Counted from the first letter of the stretch, positions 32,573 to 41,358 are shown. The stretch: 64,000 nt of DNA from Heliomicrobium gestii (GCF_009877435.1 NZ_WXEX01000002.1:186001-250000); one strand, 5' to 3'. Notes: a model not told the origin generated them from the letters alone. Made by a program: numbers and translations.

Positions 32573-33583
32573 GTTGAATTCGGGCAGATTTTTGACATGG
32601 CTGAAGTCCTCATCGGTCTTTTCCTTGGCTGTCACCTTGCAGTAGGGCATGATGTCAATCGCTTTCGCCAGGTTGTCCAGGCAGGCCTGGGTATTGCCTT
32701 GGGCGTCATAGATGGCGGCCTTGCCGAAGTAGGCCCAGGCGTTATCGGGGTCGTAGGCCAGCGAGCGGTCAAACCAGATGAGGGCGTCATCAAAACGGCC
32801 ATGGAACTTCAAGGCGAGGCCCCGGTTGTAGTAGGCGAAACCGTAATCGGCCCGCAGCGCGATGGCGCGATCGAGCAAGCGCAACGCTTCATCAAGGTTT
32901 CCCCGAAAGGCCACAGCGATCCCCTTGCCCGTATAGGCCTGGTAGCAGTTCGGATCAAGTTCCAAGGCCTGATCGTACAGCGCGATGGCTTTATTCAGCC
33001 GGTTGGGACCCTGCTCAACATCAAAGGTGTAGTAACCTTTCTCGTACAATTCGACGGCTTTCTTCCTGTTTTCCTCCGAGACTGTCGCGCCAGATGGGAC
33101 GGTGTCCCTCTCCGAGGCGGCGGATGGCGTCGTCGCCTGGTTTGCCGTCAATGGTACGGCAACGGGCGTGTCCGTTGCCGGCGTGGCTGCGGACTCCCCT
33201 CCCGCCGGCGATGCTGTCGTAGACGGGGTCGTCGTTGACGAAGATTCAGCAGGCGCAGGCGTCTCCGCTTTACTTGGCGTCGACGGTGTAGGGGCGCTGC
33301 AACCGTTCGTCAAGAACACAGCCACAACACCGATGGCGATGATGTGACGCCAAGCTGACCTCGAAAACGCTTTATTTTTTTGCGGTGATGGGGTTTTCGG
33401 AGGCGCCGGAGGATCGGGAGATGCTGGCGGTACTGAGGGTGCTGAGGCTGTGGGCATTGGGTGTACTGGATGTGCTAATGGTGCTGATGGTGCTGAAGTT
33501 ATCCTCGGCATCACAGGTTTGCCTTTCAATTTGGTCACTCCAGATGAACAGAATGATGATTTATTTATTCGCCAGCGCACCAT
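32555..33583 (-). CDS. membrane-anchored TPR protein
   Basis: Order of parts: a Pro/Ala/Ser-rich N-terminus (residues about 25-70), a membrane segment (HIIAIGVVAVFLTNGC, around 80-95), a second Thr/Ala/Pro-rich spacer, then four to five TPR units (KAIALYDQALELDPNCYQAY, EALRLLDRAIALRADYGFAY, DALIWFDRSLAYDPDNAWAY). TPRs bind partner proteins; the spacer suggests the TPRs sit outside the membrane. The TNGC after the helix looks like a lipobox, but no start codon lies near enough for a classical lipoprotein signal. Start ATG 33583 has AGGGTAGGA 4 nt upstream. Confidence 0.8.
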   Translation of the reverse strand: MVRWRINKSSFCSSGVTKLKGKPVMPRITSAPSAPLAHPVHPMPTASAPSVPPASPDPPAPPKTPSPQKNKAFSRSAWRHIIAIGVVAVFLTNGCSAPTPSTPSKAETPAPAESSSTTTPSTTASPAGGESAATPATDTPVAVPLTANQATTPSAASERDTVPSGATVSEENRKKAVELYEKGYYTFDVEQGPNRLNKAIALYDQALELDPNCYQAYTGKGIAVAFRGNLDEALRLLDRAIALRADYGFAYYNRGLALKFHGRFDDALIWFDRSLAYDPDNAWAYFGKAAIYDAQGNTQACLDNLAKAIDIMPYCKVTAKEKTDEDFSHVKNLPEFNRLIAE

Positions 33584-33902
33584 TATTTCCTACCCTTTTT
33601 CCAACAGCACCTCGTTAAATCTATCTTACCACCATTTTACTTCCATTAGGGTCGTCGTCGAAAGGATTTTAAAAATTGCGAGGTGTCCAACGCGCCATAG
33701 CCCAAGCTGAGGCCGCTTGGGCAACGGGTGAGTCCGTTATATCTATTTTATCCGGTTCCCGATCGCTACCGATTGGAATCGATATCGTCACAGGTCTGTT
33801 TTTATGGTATCCTGAGCATTATCGTCATGGCTAGTAACAGGTTCGCGATGCCCGATCCATTGGGCCGCGACACAAAATCTGCAGTACACGGGAGAGTTGA
33901 CA
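33584..33902. other. gap between the TPR gene and xpt
   Basis: Holds a perfect 8-bp hairpin (GCCCAAGC / GCTTGGGC, 33700-33722) without U-run. A purine riboswitch, common before xpt in Firmicutes, was looked for and not seen. A TATGGT about 95 nt upstream of xpt could be a -10 but has no clear -35. Confidence 0.4.
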
Positions 33903-34469
33903 ATGCAGGAATTGAAAGACCGCATCATGGCAGAGGGAGAAGTGATCGGCACCCACATCCTCAAGGTGGATACCTTTCTAAATCACCAGATCGACCCGGC
34001 CTTCATCCTTCGGATGGGGAAAGAACTGGCTGAGCGCTTTGCCGGCGAAGGCATCACCCGGGTGCTTACGGTAGAAGCCTCTGGTATCGCCGTCGCTTCA
34101 GCAGTGGCGCTATCGCTCAACGTGCCAGTCGTCTTCGCCAAAAAGAAAAAAGCCAGCACCCAAAGCGCTGTATACGCTTCGCAGATCTATTCCTTCACCC
34201 GGCAAGAGACGGTAACCATCACAGTGTCCAAAAAGTTCTTGCCGGCTGATGATGTTGTCCTGATCATCGATGATTTTCTCGCCCACGGAGAAGCGCTAAA
34301 GGGCCTAGTGGACATCGTCGATCAGTCCGGCGCACGCCTGGCTGGGGCTGGTATCGTCATTGAAAAACTTTTTCAGCAAGGCGGCGCCGCATTACGAGCC
34401 AAAGGCATGCGCATAGAAACCCTGGCAGCCATTGAACAAATGGAACCGGGAAAAATCGATTTTGCCTGA
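33903..34469 (+). CDS. xpt: xanthine phosphoribosyltransferase
   Basis: Salvage of xanthine to XMP with PRPP. The sequence follows Bacillus Xpt closely: LKDRIMAEGEVIGTHILKVD, FLNHQIDP, VLTVEASGIAVASA, FAKKKKASTQ, IIDDFLAHGEALKGLVDI (PRPP loop) and AGIVIEKLFQQGG. ATG 33903 lies 8 nt after GGGAG; TTG 33897 is less well placed. At 188 residues it is full length. No pbuX follows. Confidence 0.95.
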   Translation: MQELKDRIMAEGEVIGTHILKVDTFLNHQIDPAFILRMGKELAERFAGEGITRVLTVEASGIAVASAVALSLNVPVVFAKKKKASTQSAVYASQIYSFTRQETVTITVSKKFLPADDVVLIIDDFLAHGEALKGLVDIVDQSGARLAGAGIVIEKLFQQGGAALRAKGMRIETLAAIEQMEPGKIDFA

Positions 34470-34568
34470 GTGACACATTCTTTTATGTAGGCTACATTAT
34501 TTGAATGATTGCCACGGCAAGTCAGACAAACGTTATCGCATTATCGCGGTTTTTCTTATGGCGTTTCT

Positions 34569-35363
34569 CTATAGCGCTTCAGCGGAGCTTTTCAGGCTTC
34601 GCTTATTTATTTCCGCCTTCGCGGCATTGCGATCTCGTTTGGCGCCGATGCGCTCCAGCATCTCAGCATAGTGGTTTTTGCCCACGGGGATTTCTATCTT
34701 GCCTTGATCGATGTAGGCCATATAGCTATTCACACCATTGGGACGGACCGCTTCGACGCGATCAAGGTTGATGATAAAAGATTTATGACAGCGGAAAAAT
34801 TGCGACGGCAACAGGGATAGCACTTCCTCAAGCGTCTGCCGCAATTCGTGCCGCTCCATATCGGTATTGAAGACAAGCCGTTTGACATCCTTCAGTTTTT
34901 CAATGAAGGTAATGGTGTTCACATCGATGACGACCGTCTTACCGCCGTTCTTAATCGTAAGGCGCGACTTATCGTCGTCAGCTTTGGTTTTAAGGGCCGT
35001 CACAATCTTGCCGACGCGCTTCAACGACGAGATGACCCGATCTTCCGTAAACGGTTTGAGCACGTAATCAAAGGCTTTGACCTCGAAAGCCTCCACGGAG
35101 AAATTCGTGTGCCCCGTTACGAAGATCAACGCGATATCCGGGTTTTGTTTGGACAACTCTTGGGCTACTTCAAAACCATCCTTGCCAGGCATTTCGATGT
35201 CAAGAAGGACAATCTGGGGAGCGCTCGTTTGAACGATCCCCAGAAGTTCATCTCCATTGCCACAGGTTGCAATGACTTCAAATCCTTCCTGGGCAGACAC
35301 GATTGCCGCAAGGTGATCACAGACGATTTGCTCGTCTTCCGCGATGGCAACGCGGATCGGCAT
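34569..35363 (-). CDS. agrA: AgrA-like LytTR response regulator
   Basis: Receiver domain (VAIAEDEQIVCDHL; phosphoacceptor Asp in IVLLDIEMPGKDGF; Thr/Lys in FVTGH and YVLKPF) followed by a LytTR DNA-binding domain (TIKNGGKTVVIDV, FIEKLKDVKRLVFNT, FFRCHKSFIINLDRVEAV). This is the AgrA/LytR architecture. GGTGAT precedes ATG 35363. It closes the leftward order agrC-agrB-agrD-agrA, 37 nt after agrD. Its composition is nearer the chromosome average than agrCBD. Confidence 0.88.
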   Translation of the reverse strand: MPIRVAIAEDEQIVCDHLAAIVSAQEGFEVIATCGNGDELLGIVQTSAPQIVLLDIEMPGKDGFEVAQELSKQNPDIALIFVTGHTNFSVEAFEVKAFDYVLKPFTEDRVISSLKRVGKIVTALKTKADDDKSRLTIKNGGKTVVIDVNTITFIEKLKDVKRLVFNTDMERHELRQTLEEVLSLLPSQFFRCHKSFIINLDRVEAVRPNGVNSYMAYIDQGKIEIPVGKNHYAEMLERIGAKRDRNAAKAEINKRSLKSSAEAL

Positions 35364-35400
35364 AGGATCACCTACTTACCTCAGTATTGTAGAGTCTGCT

Positions 35401-35541
35401 TTAATCTTTATTTAACAATTCTTTTGGTGGTTCAGGTTGATACCCAATAGCTATACATGCAGGCTTAATACTTGCCGTGGCAATAATTGTTAAGACGACA
35501 ACAGAAAAAGACAATGCGTTCCTCTTTAACCAATTTAACAT
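35401..35541 (-). CDS. agrD: AgrD-like autoinducer prepeptide
   Basis: Forty-six residues: a basic amphipathic N-terminus (MLNWLKRNALSFSVV), a core containing KPACIAIG, and the acidic/proline tail YQPEPPKELLNKD that matches the recognition tail of AgrD prepeptides. By analogy with staphylococcal, listerial and clostridial AgrD, AgrB would cut before the YQPE tail and cyclise the peptide through Cys29, giving a thiolactone such as (A)CIAIG or (A)CIAIGY. The ATG abuts the agrB stop (TAAATG) with GGAGGTG upstream inside agrB. Confidence 0.88.
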   Translation of the reverse strand: MLNWLKRNALSFSVVVLTIIATASIKPACIAIGYQPEPPKELLNKD

Positions 35542-36153
35542 TTACTTTTCACCTCCCCTCAAAGAATTAAGGATGTTGTCTATCTTTTTGATCAGCGAAA
35601 AGCCAAAAGGGGTTATTGATACAGCCTGCCAAATGAGACCATAGGCGGATGCTTGTACTATATTTGGACTAAATGTAGATATGTTAATAAACAAAAACCA
35701 AATTACCGAAAACAATAACGACCCTATTCGTAGAATTCGAAATCGGGTTTTACCACCTTCTTCTTTAAAAACAACACTGCTCGGCGCATATAAGAACATT
35801 ATGACTGTAATAATCGATACAACGAGCACCGATATTGGAATACTCTGATATATCCACTGTGATTGAATTGATAATATTGAGAAGCCAATTACAGAAACCA
35901 TCCCTGTCAAAGTACAGTACCAAAAATTAATGCTATGTGTTCCACCAGAAAAAAGCCTAAGTAGATTAAATGTGATAAGAAATGATACCGCTTCTCCTAT
36001 TACATTGAAAAAATAAGCTAAGACAACAATGCTACCAATATTAATCGTTAAACCTATTATGTATTCGAGTCCATAGGATAATATCTGCTCTCTCGTTGTA
36101 TAACCACTTTCTATTGCCAGCCAACTTCCCATTTTAGCAGCTATTTTTTTCAT
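35542..36153 (-). CDS. agrB: AgrB-like membrane endopeptidase
   Basis: Processes and cyclises the AgrD peptide. Catalytic pair of the family is present with exact spacing: Arg66-Leu-Phe-Ser-Gly-Gly-Thr-His73 and Cys80 seven residues later (GGTHSINFWYC). Several hydrophobic helices follow (TGMVSVIGFSILSI, ISVLVVSIITVIMFLY, IGSLLFSVIWFLF). Length 203 is standard. It starts 17 nt after agrC, with coding DNA about one-third GC, clearly lower than flanking genes. Confidence 0.93.
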   Translation of the reverse strand: MKKIAAKMGSWLAIESGYTTREQILSYGLEYIIGLTINIGSIVVLAYFFNVIGEAVSFLITFNLLRLFSGGTHSINFWYCTLTGMVSVIGFSILSIQSQWIYQSIPISVLVVSIITVIMFLYAPSSVVFKEEGGKTRFRILRIGSLLFSVIWFLFINISTFSPNIVQASAYGLIWQAVSITPFGFSLIKKIDNILNSLRGGEK

Positions 36154-36170
36154 TTTAACTTTCTCCTAAC

Positions 36171-37487
36171 TCACAACGGTAGTGTAATCTCGATTATAAA
36201 GTCGCCATTCTCTTCATAAGCATTGATTTCTCCATTTTGCTCCTCGATAATCTTTTTACAAACCGTAAGCCCAATTCCAGAATGAGATTTTTTAGTTGTG
36301 AAACCAGATTTAAATATATCTTCCACCTTTGTATTACTCATTTGTGTATTTGGATTGCTAACCAATATGCGGATTTTACCTTTTGTTTTATTTGTTTCTA
36401 AGTATACTTCTTTTTTTTCCGAGCAAAACTCTTCAACCGCATCAAATGCATTATCAATTATATTCCCCAGTATTTTAACCATTTGATAAGATTTGATTTT
36501 TAAACCAGATAAATCATGAAGTATATTTAATACTAATCTGATTCCCTTTTGTTCTGCTTGTGCAAGTTTTACTCTTACAACCGCGGCTATAACGGGATCG
36601 GCTATTCTAAGAACAGTATTTAAATCTACTGCCTCTTTTACTAATCCTTTCATATAGCCTGAAGCTTTCTCCATATTATTCGTTATTATCAATAAGTTTA
36701 ATGTATGTAAATGATTTGAAAAGTCATGCCGTTGAGCTCTGAACGCAAGAAAAAGATCGTTTACCTGTTGTAAATATGTATCATTAACTTCTTGCAGTGT
36801 CCCTATTAGGACATGCCTTATTAAATATCTTATTAGAAATATTTCAGATATTAAAAAACCGGAACTAAAGAGCCAGACAATCGAGCTAATATCAACATTA
36901 TTACCAGGTTCAAATGCATCGTAAAATACCGAAAAACTTATGTAGCCCAATAGCAGTAATTGAATAAACACTATTACTAAAATACGACCGTATTTTTTTA
37001 TCAAGGCGGACAATCCATCTTCATTCCATAGAACAAATTTCTTATTAAATGATATTATTGCCAATAGAGCGAGAAACAACGTGCTAAAGAAACCTATTTC
37101 CAATGTATGGTCGACAAAATTTAGTTTTGTGCCTAGAAGCGCAGAGTATAAACTAGATACAACTGCAATGAAACTAGTTTGAATTACAATTATCGAAGAT
37201 AATATTATCATATTGAGACTTATTGCAGTGGGTAATTTAAGATTAAGCAGATAAAAAGAAAGAGTGACAAAACCCGCATAATTAATAAATATTCTTATGG
37301 ATACTGGTATCTCAATTGCATACAATCCCCATGTTACAACAGCTTCAATTATAGAGAGAAGAGTAACCCGTTTTATTGCCTTTTTATTGTTTAATATACT
37401 CAATAATTGAGATGCTAAAAAGTTCGCAGCTAAACTCTCGGGGATAGAAACAAGAAAAAACGCTAGTATTTTATGTTGATCAATCAT
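36171..37487 (-). CDS. agrC: AgrC-like sensor histidine kinase
   Basis: Five to six N-terminal membrane helices (residues about 1-215) form the peptide-sensing domain. They are followed by an HPK10-type kinase: FRAQRHDFSNHLHTLNLL (phospho-His region), ILGNIIDNAFDAVEEF (N box), DIFKSGFTTKKSHSGIGLTVCKKI (F/G boxes). This is the AgrC/ComD architecture paired with LytTR regulators. The ATG at 37487 with GGGGTG 6 nt before is chosen; a TTG at 37520 has no site. AT-rich like agrB. Confidence 0.9.
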   Translation of the reverse strand: MIDQHKILAFFLVSIPESLAANFLASQLLSILNNKKAIKRVTLLSIIEAVVTWGLYAIEIPVSIRIFINYAGFVTLSFYLLNLKLPTAISLNMIILSSIIVIQTSFIAVVSSLYSALLGTKLNFVDHTLEIGFFSTLFLALLAIISFNKKFVLWNEDGLSALIKKYGRILVIVFIQLLLLGYISFSVFYDAFEPGNNVDISSIVWLFSSGFLISEIFLIRYLIRHVLIGTLQEVNDTYLQQVNDLFLAFRAQRHDFSNHLHTLNLLIITNNMEKASGYMKGLVKEAVDLNTVLRIADPVIAAVVRVKLAQAEQKGIRLVLNILHDLSGLKIKSYQMVKILGNIIDNAFDAVEEFCSEKKEVYLETNKTKGKIRILVSNPNTQMSNTKVEDIFKSGFTTKKSHSGIGLTVCKKIIEEQNGEINAYEENGDFIIEITLPL

Positions 37488-37863
37488 TCCATACACCCCA
37501 TATGGTTTCCTATTATCCAACCGCGAATGGACTATTTTATGGCTCGAAACCTTGCTATTTCGATCATGTACAAACTCCTTGAGGAGACTAGATACTCTAC
37601 TTTCACTCGAATATATGGATTATCGTGGAAAATAATTAAAATCTTCTTTGGCTTTAAATTGTACTACAGTTCTAATGTTGAAATTTGTCGGTTATTGCCG
37701 CCTAACGATTATTTTTAAGCAAATAACTTCTGTGAAGACTCCAATCTGCATTCTTAAATATTACATCGATAACTTGTTTCTTCTTGCACGTCATTTATTT
37801 TATAGGTTAAACTGGATTAACAGCCCGGTGCCTTCAATTATTAAATCCGCTGGAGGTCTGCCC
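37488..37863. other. 376-nt AT-rich gap between divergent agrC and the MTHFR-like gene
   Basis: Must contain the agr promoter and the promoter of the rightward gene. A TACAAT reading leftward (about 37659-37664) could be a -10. No AgrA-type direct-repeat pair could be assigned. A plus-strand frame (37473-37718) has no ribosome site and overlaps agrC. Confidence 0.4.
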
Positions 37864-38610
37864 ATGACACGCGTTACCATCGAACTCGTTCCTCGCTCCG
37901 AAGATGCGCTCATCTCGGAACTCGAGATGGTTCAACAAGAGTTCCCTCAGATCATGGGAATCAATATCCCCGATTTGCTGCGTTTTCCCCTGCGCAGTTG
38001 GGACGCCTGCACCTGTGCGAAGCGCTACTTTTCCACGGCTATCCCCCACATTCGAGCCATCGATCTGAATCCCGATGCGCCTCTCCAAATGGCAGAACAG
38101 TTGCAGCGCGATGGGATTTCAGAAGTTCTGATTGTCACGGGTGATCCGCCCCATGACATGTCCCGGAAGGTATATCCCACGACCAGCATTGATGTGATCC
38201 GCCGGTTTAAGCGAGAACTGCCAGCCATGAAGGTCTATGCGGCGATCGATCCCTATCGGTACAGCTTGCGGCAGGAATACGACTATATCAAACGGAAGAT
38301 TGATGCCGGCGCTGACGGATTCTTCACACAGCCATTTTTTGATCTTCGCTTTATAGAGATCTACGGAGAAATGCTCGAAGGACAACAGGTTTTTTGGGGC
38401 ATATCTCCGGTGACAACAGAAAAGTCAGCCTGCTACTGGGAAACAAAGAACCATGTCGTCTTTCCGGCAGGATTTCAGCCCACCTTTGAATGGAATATCA
38501 ACTTTGCCCGAGAAGTCTTGGCATACATGGCGCAAACCAAAACTAACGTCTATTTCATGCCAATCCGGACAAACATACGAACCTACTTGCAGGGGATCTT
38601 CGGCGTTTGA
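37864..38610 (+). CDS. methylenetetrahydrofolate reductase-like protein
   Basis: A single TIM-barrel of the MetF/MTHFR family: IPHIRAIDLNPDAPLQM, VLIVTGDPPHD, VYAAIDPYRYSLRQEYDYIKRKIDAGADGFFTQPFF and WGISPVTTEKS. GADGFFTQPFF and the GDPP loop are characteristic of FAD/folate binding. At 248 residues it is shorter than E. coli MetF (about 296) because the N-terminal strand-helix is trimmed. ATG 37864 is 8 nt after GGAGG. It could supply methyl groups for methionine or act on another substrate. GC-rich, unlike agrCB next to it. Confidence 0.8.
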   Translation: MTRVTIELVPRSEDALISELEMVQQEFPQIMGINIPDLLRFPLRSWDACTCAKRYFSTAIPHIRAIDLNPDAPLQMAEQLQRDGISEVLIVTGDPPHDMSRKVYPTTSIDVIRRFKRELPAMKVYAAIDPYRYSLRQEYDYIKRKIDAGADGFFTQPFFDLRFIEIYGEMLEGQQVFWGISPVTTEKSACYWETKNHVVFPAGFQPTFEWNINFAREVLAYMAQTKTNVYFMPIRTNIRTYLQGIFGV

Positions 38611-38611
38611 T

Positions 38612-38677
38612 CATCTTCCATCTTCCATCTCCCATCCCCCACTGCCGCCCCGATCCCGGGGCGCGTCACGTTTTTTT
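38612..38677 (+). terminator. short CATCTTC repeats and terminator after the MTHFR-like gene
   Basis: Four 7-bp units (CATCTTC, CATCTTC, CATCTCC, CATCCCC; 38612-38639) are followed by GCCCCG-ATCC-CGGGGC and GCGTCACGTTTTTTT. Confidence 0.6.
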
Positions 38678-38825
38678 AATATTCTAATTCTTAATCTTCC
38701 AATTATATAGCTGCGTATCTGCGCATATAACCGCGAAATGGGCTCATGGAACGGATGTCTTTTCCACAGTGAGAACAGCGTAAAGAACGCGCAGGGGAAC
38801 GTGGACGCGAAAGGGGGTGAGCGCT

Positions 38826-39503
38826 GTGGACATTCCCTTTGAAAACCTGTCGGGCATTGTAAAAACCATCAGCCGTATCCTACCCTGGGATGTCTCCATC
38901 GCCATATCAGAAGACACTCGGTTTGTCTACTATCTGCCCAGTTCGACGGTCGATCTAAAAATCAAACCGGGCGATCCGATCAAAGCAGGCAGCGCGACCA
39001 TGCAGGCCCTCAATGCCGGCGGGCCTATCTCTATGTACATGGAGGAAGACCTCTATGGCGTTCCCTATTTTGCCATCAGCACCCCCTTGCACGAACTGGG
39101 ATTGGAGAAATCCTGCCTGACGGCGGTGATCCCGCCCTTTTTGGCCAACGAGATCGTCAAACTGCCCCGCCATAAATTCCTCATCGGCAAGACCGACGAG
39201 AAGTGGATCCCCATCCCCCTCGAAGAGATCACCTACATCGACTCAGAAAACGGGCGCACCCGCATCTTCACCGATGACGACCAGTTCACGAACAAACACA
39301 CCCTCTTTGAACTGGAATGGTTGTTGCCGCGAAACCAGTACATCCGTTGCCACCGGGCTTACATCGTCAACGTGGACAAAATCACTGAGATCTTGCCCGA
39401 CTTCCACTCCACCTTTCTCCTCTCTCTCAAGACGAAGCGCAAGACGCAAATCCCTGTCAGCCAACGGTACGCCAGCCATTTTCGCCGCCTCATGGGCTTT
39501 TGA
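38826..39503 (+). CDS. LytTR transcription regulator with N-terminal sensor domain
   Basis: The C-terminal half is a LytTR DNA-binding domain (WIPIPLEEITYIDSENGRTRIF, LPRNQYIRCHRAYIVNVDKI, QIPVSQRYASHFRRL). The N-terminal 120 residues look PAS-like (IPFENLSGIVKTISRILPWDV, GGPISMYMEEDLYGVPYFAIS) and would sense a small molecule; the ligand is unknown. No receiver domain. GTG 38826 is 5 nt from AAGGGGGTGA. It is 149 nt upstream of and codirectional with the CoA-transferase gene and may regulate it. Confidence 0.8.
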   Translation: MDIPFENLSGIVKTISRILPWDVSIAISEDTRFVYYLPSSTVDLKIKPGDPIKAGSATMQALNAGGPISMYMEEDLYGVPYFAISTPLHELGLEKSCLTAVIPPFLANEIVKLPRHKFLIGKTDEKWIPIPLEEITYIDSENGRTRIFTDDDQFTNKHTLFELEWLLPRNQYIRCHRAYIVNVDKITEILPDFHSTFLLSLKTKRKTQIPVSQRYASHFRRLMGF

Positions 39504-39562
39504 AGGGCTGGTCTTTCACATCGGACGACGTTTATTCTCGTTTACCCCTTCAAATTCTCGCT

Positions 39563-39590
39563 TGCGCAAAAATGGCTGAAAAGCGCAAAC
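39563..39590. promoter_or_regulatory. GCGCAAA direct repeat / TTGCGC-N15-GCGCAA inverted repeat
   Basis: Two copies of GCGCAAA 19 bp apart, which also form an inverted repeat, in the CoA-transferase upstream region. LytTR proteins bind paired direct repeats, so this is a candidate target of the adjacent regulator. Confidence 0.4.
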
Positions 39591-39652
39591 TTTTCGTGAT
39601 ATTCTCCTGCTTGGTTCTTCATTTTTATAGAATACATATAGGAGGATTTTGA

Positions 39653-41149
39653 ATGCTTTCCCAACGCTTGCGCTATGCCGCACTGCAAGATCGCGTCGTA
39701 ACTGCAGAAGAAGCGGCGTCCTGGATTGAGGACGGGATGACTCTCGGCATGAGCGGATTTACCGCCGCTGGCGACGTTAAAGTGATCCCCTTGGCTTTGG
39801 TCGAGCGTGCGAAAAAACTCGGAAAGCCGTTCAAAGTCAACGTCTATACGGGGGCGTCCATAAACTCCAAGATCGACGGCGTCCTGGCCGAATCGGGAAT
39901 TGTGAACATCCGCCTCCCCTACCAATCTGAAAAGCGCATGCGCGCCGCCCTCAACAACGGTGACGTCTGCTATATCGACCAACACCTCTCCCATACGGCG
40001 GAACTGCTCCGCTCTGGGGCCATTCCGCCCGTCGACGTGGCGCTGATTGAAGCGATCGCCATCACCGAAGAGGGGTACATCGTCCCCACCACCTCTGTGG
40101 GCAACTCGCACATCTTCGTTGCTCAGGCCAAAGAGGTCATCATTGAATTGAATATGGCCCAGCCCCTGGCGCTGGAAGGCCTCCACGACGTGTATGACCC
40201 CGGCCATCAAGGTCACCGTCAGCCGATTCCTCTGACCGAAGCGGGCCAGCGCGTCGGCACGACGGCCATCGCTGTCGACCCCGCCAAGATCCGCGGCATC
40301 GTCATCACCAACCAACCCGATGTCAGCTCGGCCATCGTCCCCCCGGACGAAGAAACGGAACAGATGGCCCAGCACCTGCTCAACTTCCTCAAGGACGAAG
40401 TGGCCGCCGGTCGGCTCGGCCCGAACCTGGCGCCGCTGCAATCGGGTGTCGGCTCTGTCGCCAACGCCGTTTTTCATGGCTTCCTCAACTCGGAATTCCG
40501 TGACCTGGAGGTCTATTCGGAAGTCCTGCAAGACTCGGTCTTTCAACTGCTCGACGCCGGCAAGATCAAGATGGCCTCCGGCTGCTCCTTCACCCTCTCA
40601 CCGAAAACCAACGAGTTTGTCATGGAAAACCTGGACAAATACCGCGATAAACTGGTCCTGCGTCCGCAGGAAATCTCCAATAACCCCGGCCTGATCCGCC
40701 GCCTCGGCCTGATCGCCATCAACACGGCCCTGGAGGTAGACATCTACGGCCATGTCAACTCGACCCATGTGATGGGCACCCAGATGATGAACGGCATCGG
40801 CGGCTCCGGCGACTTCGCCCGCAACGCTCGCCTCACCTTCTTCTGCACCAAGTCCTACGCTAAAAACGGCAAGATCTCCAGCATCGTGCCCATGTGCTCC
40901 CATGTGGACCACACGGAACACGACGTGGACATCATCGTCACCGAACAGGGCCTGGCTGACCTGCGCGGCCTCTCTCCCCGGGAGCGGGCCAAACGGATCA
41001 TCGATAACTGCTCGCACCCCTCCTACCGCCCCCTGTTGCAGGCCTACTACGAGGAAGCCGTCGCTCGTGGCGGCCACACGCCTCACATCATTGAAAAGGC
41101 CCTCTCCTTCCACGCACGGTATGTGCAGACGGGGTCGATGTTGGAGTAG
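39653..41149 (+). CDS. succinyl-CoA:acetate CoA-transferase (acetyl-CoA hydrolase/transferase family)
   Basis: Moves CoA between succinate, acetate or related acids. The sequence follows the Cat1/AarC class: MTLGMSGFTAAGDVKVIP, LGPNLAPLQSGVGSVANAV, INTALEVDIYGHVNSTHV with the catalytic Glu, and MNGIGGSGDFARNARL plus VTEQGLADLRGLSPRERA. The length of 498 is typical. A strong TAGGAGG lies 7 nt before the ATG. In a heliobacterium this would allow acetate use or succinate turnover. Substrate preference cannot be fixed from sequence alone. Confidence 0.92.
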   Translation: MLSQRLRYAALQDRVVTAEEAASWIEDGMTLGMSGFTAAGDVKVIPLALVERAKKLGKPFKVNVYTGASINSKIDGVLAESGIVNIRLPYQSEKRMRAALNNGDVCYIDQHLSHTAELLRSGAIPPVDVALIEAIAITEEGYIVPTTSVGNSHIFVAQAKEVIIELNMAQPLALEGLHDVYDPGHQGHRQPIPLTEAGQRVGTTAIAVDPAKIRGIVITNQPDVSSAIVPPDEETEQMAQHLLNFLKDEVAAGRLGPNLAPLQSGVGSVANAVFHGFLNSEFRDLEVYSEVLQDSVFQLLDAGKIKMASGCSFTLSPKTNEFVMENLDKYRDKLVLRPQEISNNPGLIRRLGLIAINTALEVDIYGHVNSTHVMGTQMMNGIGGSGDFARNARLTFFCTKSYAKNGKISSIVPMCSHVDHTEHDVDIIVTEQGLADLRGLSPRERAKRIIDNCSHPSYRPLLQAYYEEAVARGGHTPHIIEKALSFHARYVQTGSMLE

Positions 41150-41189
41150 GCGGAATCCAATGCAAGCATGAATTGAACGTAAATCGAAC

Positions 41190-41233
41190 AAAACGAGGGA
41201 GTTGGATCCATGATCCGACTCCCTCGTTTTTTC
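41190..41233 (+). terminator. intrinsic terminator of the CoA-transferase gene
   Basis: AACGAGGGAGT.GGATC / GATCC.ACTCCCTCGTT stem with a 3-nt loop and UUUUUU. Confidence 0.9.
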
Positions 41234-41358
41234 ATTCCAATGCCCTGTTTATTCCGGCATGCCGCTTCCGGTGCTTCGTGCCCAAAGCATCCCTGATGCC
41301 TTTTGGCAAGTGTCCGACGTAAATTACGAATGCATTGGGATGTTTTCAAACAGCCTGG

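Noticed and set aside
33723-33902. Purine riboswitch before xpt
   Set aside because: The conserved core and loop-loop sequences were not found; only an unrelated hairpin lies upstream.
37473-37718. 81-codon plus-strand frame upstream of the MTHFR-like gene
   Set aside because: No ribosome site and overlaps agrC start; length is unremarkable in AT-rich DNA.
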